From NCBI GenBank assembly GCA_020345785.1, contig CP070771.1, positions 6,834,415 through 6,845,419 on the forward strand: DNA of 11,005 nucleotides, written 5' to 3'. Source of the DNA: Desulfobacterales bacterium (GTDB taxonomy: Bacteria > Desulfobacterota > Desulfobacteria > Desulfobacterales > JAFDCJ01). The stretch's first letter is position 1; every line of letters begins with the position of its first letter. The notes under the pieces were generated by a model that saw only the letters and a list, made by a program, of their open reading frames with translations, did no database searches and was not told the origin of the DNA. This document shows, one piece after another, positions 8,205 through 11,005 of the stretch. The translations under genes were made by a program, and so were the position numbers.

Positions 8205-8645
8205 GCACAGGGCGGGATAGAGGTGTCAAACACAATAAAACTATAATCACCCCTGTCCGTGCTGTCATGCGCAGCCCTGCCGGATTTTAATTATCCGCGT
8301 TTGTTTGGAGTCATTTTTAATTCGTCATCTAAATAAGAAAATAGATCTCTTTGGCCGTATCCGTTATGCCAACGTTCCATTATTCCAATACCCCATGGCA
8401 ATCGTTGACGGTAACGCCTGTTAGTGATGACCCGGCCCGCAGAACCGGATTTTCGATGTTGGAACATATTTGCGGACCGTATTTTAAAAAGACGTAATTT
8501 TGAAATCAGATCTGTTGTGAAGTGGTGAAATCGATGACGGCCAATAAGACGGATAGGAGGCAGCAATCATATAGTCAAGGGACGCGGGAAGCCTAGCCCA
8601 TCTCTGGAAAGCGTCCCAATCAGGCATACGGGTATAGATAATGCT
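8205..8645. other. Intergenic region without a convincing gene
   Basis: About 440 bp lie between the AIM24-family stop and the channel gene start. A minus-strand frame at 8291-8566 is open but has no recognisable domain, an arginine-rich composition and no ribosome binding site. The part next to 8205 should hold the channel promoter: TTGACA on the minus strand (8224-8229) is a perfect -35 box, but I see no good -10 at proper spacing. A small inverted repeat CGGAT/ATCCG lies around 8281-8297. Confidence 0.4.
8579..8617 (-). terminator. Inverted repeat downstream of the AIM24-family gene, possible 3' hairpin
   Basis: GGGACGC (8579-8585) and GCGTCCC (8611-8617) form a perfect 7-bp stem with a 25-nt loop, placed about 30 nt after the stop codon of the minus-strand AIM24-family gene. 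The loop is long and the following bases (TTGACTATAT on the minus strand) are only weakly T-rich, so termination is uncertain. Confidence 0.3.
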
Positions 8646-9467
8646 CTAAGAGTTTTGAAAATACGTCTCTTCACAGGGCTGAATCACGACGAATCCCTGG
8701 CCCTGGAATTTCATCTGAATCGATTCGCCGCTGCCGCGACCCACAAATGTCTTAAATGAAATATCCGTCTTTAATTCCGGTGCCAGCGAGCCGGACCAGG
8801 CCACCGTTGCATTGGGATCGGTGATAATCGGTTTATTCGGGGTGACCGCGAGGGTTAAGGGATCGTGATGGGTGGTTAAGGCAACCATACCGTTGCCGCT
8901 TAAGTTGACATTGAAAAGTCCGCCCGCCAGCATGCCGCTCACTTTTCTTATCATTTTGATATCCCAATCAATGTTGCCTTCAAAAGCCAGCAAATCGTTG
9001 CCATTCACACAAATGGACTCCCCCTGAAGGTTGAGTATGAAAATTTTTTTGCCGTAGTCGGCAAGGTATAATGTGCCCTGCCCCTCGGCTTTGGTCAGGG
9101 TTGTTCCCTCGCCGGTAACGGCCCGCTTCAATAATTTCTTGACACCGTGTTCAAAAACGCCTTCTCGGGTAAACTTAATGCTTCCCAAATAGGCGACCAT
9201 TGATCCCATCTTGGTCCATACCATTCCTTTGAGATTGATTTCGAGCAGCCGGTCGCTCTCAAGCTCAAACAGGCCCTGGCCTTTGTCTTTCTGGCCGGTT
9301 CGATTGACAAAATCACTGATCGAATACCTATGGTTGGTGTCGGCCTGCCGGACCTGACCTCCGATGGAAACGTTCTGCTTACATTTGGGGCAACTGACCG
9401 TTTTATTGGCAAACTTATCCGCAATTTCCTTGGTCAGTCCGCAGCCATCACATTTGAAAAGTGCCAT
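8646..9467 (-). CDS. AIM24 family protein with N-terminal zinc ribbon
   Basis: A 273-residue protein. Residues 1-32 carry CDGC (C6, C9) and CPKC (C26, C29), a four-cysteine zinc-ribbon arrangement. The rest (about 65-270) matches the AIM24/DUF family of beta-rich proteins: it has the GxGTLYLADYGKKIF strand pattern, GLFNVNLSGNGMVAL and the C-terminal FVGRGSGESIQMKFQGQGFVVIQP signature. AIM24 is a mitochondrial inner-membrane organisation factor in yeast; bacterial members have no settled function. No signal peptide or transmembrane segment is seen, so the protein is probably cytosolic. The ATG at 9467 is preceded by GAAAGGA at 8 nt; an in-frame TTG at 9491 would put that site inside the gene, so I reject the longer form. 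It is transcribed divergently from the selenoprotein operon. Confidence 0.85.
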   Translation of the reverse strand: MALFKCDGCGLTKEIADKFANKTVSCPKCKQNVSIGGQVRQADTNHRYSISDFVNRTGQKDKGQGLFELESDRLLEINLKGMVWTKMGSMVAYLGSIKFTREGVFEHGVKKLLKRAVTGEGTTLTKAEGQGTLYLADYGKKIFILNLQGESICVNGNDLLAFEGNIDWDIKMIRKVSGMLAGGLFNVNLSGNGMVALTTHHDPLTLAVTPNKPIITDPNATVAWSGSLAPELKTDISFKTFVGRGSGESIQMKFQGQGFVVIQPCEETYFQNS

Positions 9468-9584
9468 GTTATTATCCTTTCCTCGAAACAAATAATTTTC
9501 AGAGTATCGCCTGCAGAAACCGTTTGCAGTGAATTTAGTGTTTATATCGGCCTGACATGCCTCAAACTTAAACCCTGCATGCCA

Positions 9585-9613
9585 TTGACTTCGTCAAATC
9601 GCGAAACTATGAT
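9585..9613 (+). promoter_or_regulatory. Sigma70-type promoter of the selenoprotein-DinB operon
   Basis: TTGACT (9585-9590) and TATGAT (9608-9613) are separated by exactly 17 bp, each matching five of six consensus bases. Transcription would begin near 9620 and leave a leader of about 70 nt before the TTG start at 9692. It sits in the 224-bp divergent gap between the AIM24-family gene and the operon. Confidence 0.6.
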
Positions 9614-9675
9614 TATACTGAACTTGATGCTCGGATGGGTCACATCATTAGTAAATGAAGGACCGGATAAATCGC

Positions 9676-9694
9676 AAAGGAGGCCAAAACTTTG
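9676..9694 (+). promoter_or_regulatory. Shine-Dalgarno and TTG start that define the selenoprotein N-terminus
   Basis: AAAGGAGG (9676-9683) lies 8 nt before TTG (9692-9694). This is the strongest ribosome binding site in the region, and it is placed upstream of the in-frame TGA at 9734. The internal in-frame ATG at 9764, which would avoid the TGA, has no comparable site. This supports translation across the TGA. Confidence 0.8.
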
Positions 9695-10336
9695 GAAACT
9701 AAGGATAGGGTGGATTTTTATTGGGATCCCGTCTGACCCTGGTGTTGGATTACATCCAGGTGGATGGTAGATGTTGGACGCCAAAAACAGATTCAGGTAA
9801 ATTGGAAATTTTTCAGCCTCAAGCTGATCAATAAAGACCGCGAAGTACCGGAAGATTATAAAATTCTTCATGAAACCGGTTTGAAAGCGCTGCGTGTGGC
9901 GGCAGCAGTCCGGCGTGAATTCGGCAACGACGGCGTCGGAAAAATCTACACCGCCATGGGAGCATGGTATCATCATGATCAAGGGGACATCGACGAGCCC
10001 TCAGCCCTGGAGGATATCCTGCAATCCTGCGGTTTGCCGACCAGGCTCGCGACTGCCGCTGAGAATGCGTCGCTGGATAAAGACATTCAGACCGACATGG
10101 ATCAGGCCATCGCCAAAGCCGGCACCGATGTGGGCGTGCCTCAAATCGTGCTCGACGGCGGCAAGGGCCCCGGGTTTTTCGGTCCCGTCATGAGCCCGGC
10201 ACCCACCGGAAAAGATGCCGTGAAGTTCTGGGATGCCATTATTGCCGCCGGCGGTCAGCCGGGATTTTTCGAATTAAAACGAACACGGGAGGTCGGGCCG
10301 ATCTTTGGGGAACGCCCGAAGACACAGGGAGAATAA
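9692..10336 (+). CDS. Selenoprotein: DsbA-fold oxidoreductase, Rv2466c-like (mycothiol-dependent nitroreductase family), UPWC active site
   Basis: Read through the in-frame TGA at 9734-9736, the gene encodes 214 residues starting METKDRVDFYWDPV, then U15-P-W-C18-WITSRW. Cysteine-containing homologues such as mycobacterial Rv2466c have DPLCPWCWITSRW at this place, so the TGA replaces exactly the first, nucleophilic cysteine of CxxC. The rest follows the family closely: IYTAMG with a following H-x-Q-G-(x)-D (about 85-100), the cis-proline loop VGVP (P150), FFGPVMSP and the C-terminal FFELKRTR motif. The fold is thioredoxin-like with a helical insertion, and the location is cytoplasmic (no signal peptide). 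Rv2466c uses mycothiol to reduce its disulfide and can activate nitro-compounds; mycothiol is not expected in deltaproteobacteria, so the physiological reductant is open. A SECIS-like hairpin follows the TGA. It is separated by 5 nt from the DinB-like gene. The alternative, a nonsense-mutated pseudogene, is less likely given the otherwise perfect frame and the hairpin. Confidence 0.87.
9734..9772 (+). promoter_or_regulatory. UGA-Sec codon and candidate bacterial SECIS hairpin
   Basis: TGA is at 9734-9736. A hairpin CATCC (9753-9757), loop AGGT (9758-9761), GGATG (9762-9766) follows, extendable by TTA (9750-9752) pairing with TAG (9768-9770) across one bulged G (9767). The apical loop begins 21 nt after the TGA; in E. 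coli fdhF the AGGUCU loop begins 17 nt after it, so position and the GGU loop bases agree with SelB recognition. A competing 5-bp stem CCTGG/CCAGG (9738-9742 / 9756-9760) exists. Confidence 0.7.
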
Positions 10337-10341
10337 CAAAC

Positions 10342-10875
10342 ATGATTCCAAATATTCAGGAAAAATTTGAAAGTCTGACACACAAGCGCAAAGCATTATT
10401 GCAGAAACTCGATTCCCTGTCGACTGACAAACGAAACTTCAAGGCGGGTCCGGACAAATGGTCCGTCGTCGAAGTCGTCGAACATCTGGTCATTGTGGAG
10501 GACGATTTGCTGCAGCAAATATCCCGCAGGGCGCCGGATTCGTCACTGGACGATAAATTAAGATCTCTTGAAAAATATAAGACCGTCATCAAGGTCATGG
10601 AGCGCGACATCCCGGTCGATGTACCCGACGAACGTGCCGAGCCAAAGGGCCTTGCGATGCTGGATGAGCTTCTCAACCGATGGGAGGATATTCGAAAAAA
10701 ACTGCACGAACTTCTAGACGGAATGAATCCGAAAAATAAAGACAGCCTGGTGTATCGCCACCCCTTTGCCGGCCCGCTGAACATCTTCGAGACCCTGCAC
10801 TTTTTCGATGTTCACTTTGACAATCACATACGGCACATCGATAGAATTTTGGCGCAGGCGAGAGGATCGGCTTAA
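10342..10875 (+). CDS. DinB/YfiT superfamily protein (putative metal-dependent, thiol S-transferase-like)
   Basis: A 177-residue protein made almost entirely of helices. It has the DinB-superfamily layout: KWSVVEVVEHL with H48, and the C-terminal HxxxH helix HFDNHIRHIDRIL with H158 and H162 (H165 nearby). These three histidines fit the usual metal site of the superfamily. KWS-x-x-E-x-x-EHL is the classic first-helix signature. The superfamily includes bacillithiol and mycothiol S-transferases, mycothiol-dependent isomerases and many uncharacterised proteins. Its ATG lies 5 nt after the selenoprotein stop, with AGGGAGA (10326-10332) overlapping the end of that gene, so the two are co-translated from one mRNA. 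The pairing suggests a shared role in thiol-based detoxification, which is inference. Its stop overlaps the convergent gene's stop. Confidence 0.85.
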   Translation: MIPNIQEKFESLTHKRKALLQKLDSLSTDKRNFKAGPDKWSVVEVVEHLVIVEDDLLQQISRRAPDSSLDDKLRSLEKYKTVIKVMERDIPVDVPDERAEPKGLAMLDELLNRWEDIRKKLHELLDGMNPKNKDSLVYRHPFAGPLNIFETLHFFDVHFDNHIRHIDRILAQARGSA

Positions 10876-11005
10876 TATAAAAACTCAAATTTATCAAACT
10901 TGCCGTCGGGCTCGGCATATATGACCCGGCTGTTGACAACGGTTCCAAGATCATAAAACACGATATCCGGCCCGGGATGGTCGTTGAAACTGGTCAGTAT
11001 TTCGC
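10872..11005 (-). CDS. 3' end of an unidentified gene, cut by the window edge
   Basis: On the minus strand the last 43 codons of an open frame run from the window edge to TAA at 10874-10872, giving SFNDHPGPDIVFYDLG followed by VNSRVIYAEPDGKFDKFEFLY. The composition looks like real protein, and the stop overlaps the DinB-like gene's stop by a few bases in a tail-to-tail arrangement. I do not recognise the family; too little is present to assign a function. Confidence 0.5.
   Translation of the reverse strand, partial: EILTSFNDHPGPDIVFYDLGTVVNSRVIYAEPDGKFDKFEFLY

Noticed and set aside
8291..8566. 91-codon minus-strand open frame
   Set aside because: Arginine-rich with no domain resemblance, no Shine-Dalgarno and only a TTG start; it looks like a chance frame in a spacer.
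9764..10336. Short non-selenoprotein reading starting at the internal ATG
   Set aside because: It lacks a ribosome binding site and loses the CxxC-equivalent active site and first beta strand of the fold; homology clearly continues upstream through the TGA.
1..11005. CRISPR array, tRNA or rRNA genes
   Set aside because: No regularly spaced direct repeats, cloverleaf with CCA end or rRNA-like sequence was seen on either strand.

Overview
The window looks like chromosomal DNA of a sulfate-reducer-type deltaproteobacterium (Desulfobacterota, probably Desulfobacterales). This rests on the overall gene style, a remnant resembling exported cytochromes c of that group, and an apparent UGA-selenocysteine codon, since selenoprotein use is common there. 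No rRNA or other phylogenetic marker is present, so the placement is an inference.

Left part (1-3700): an AT-rich segment bounded by a perfect 16-bp inverted repeat (9-132) precedes one large, visibly GC-richer gene for a membrane-anchored TIR-WD40 protein (289-3144). Just downstream lies an 82-nt sequence that folds into a closed multi-hairpin structure (3169-3250), then a palindrome-rich spacer and a broken 5' fragment of an exported cytochrome-like gene (3534-3698). Base composition and the flanking repeats suggest that the TIR-WD40 gene was acquired.

Middle part (3750-9467), all on the minus strand: an S9-family prolyl-oligopeptidase-like serine peptidase, a large multi-TM MscS-type mechanosensitive channel with a signal peptide, and an AIM24-family protein with an N-terminal zinc ribbon. 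These look like ordinary core or accessory genes. A 440-bp gap (8205-8645) holds no convincing gene.

Right part (9585-10875), plus strand: a good sigma70-type promoter drives a two-gene operon. The first gene, if read conventionally, begins at an internal ATG and lacks its active site. With the in-frame TGA at 9734 read as selenocysteine, it becomes a complete 214-residue DsbA-fold oxidoreductase of the mycothiol-dependent nitroreductase (Rv2466c-like) family, with a U-P-W-C active site in place of C-P-W-C. A hairpin with an AGGU apical loop lies immediately downstream of the TGA, where a bacterial SECIS belongs. The second gene is a DinB/YfiT-superfamily protein, a superfamily that includes thiol S-transferases. 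The pairing suggests thiol/selenol detoxification chemistry and is the most interesting item in the window. The window ends in the 3' end of a convergent, unidentified gene.
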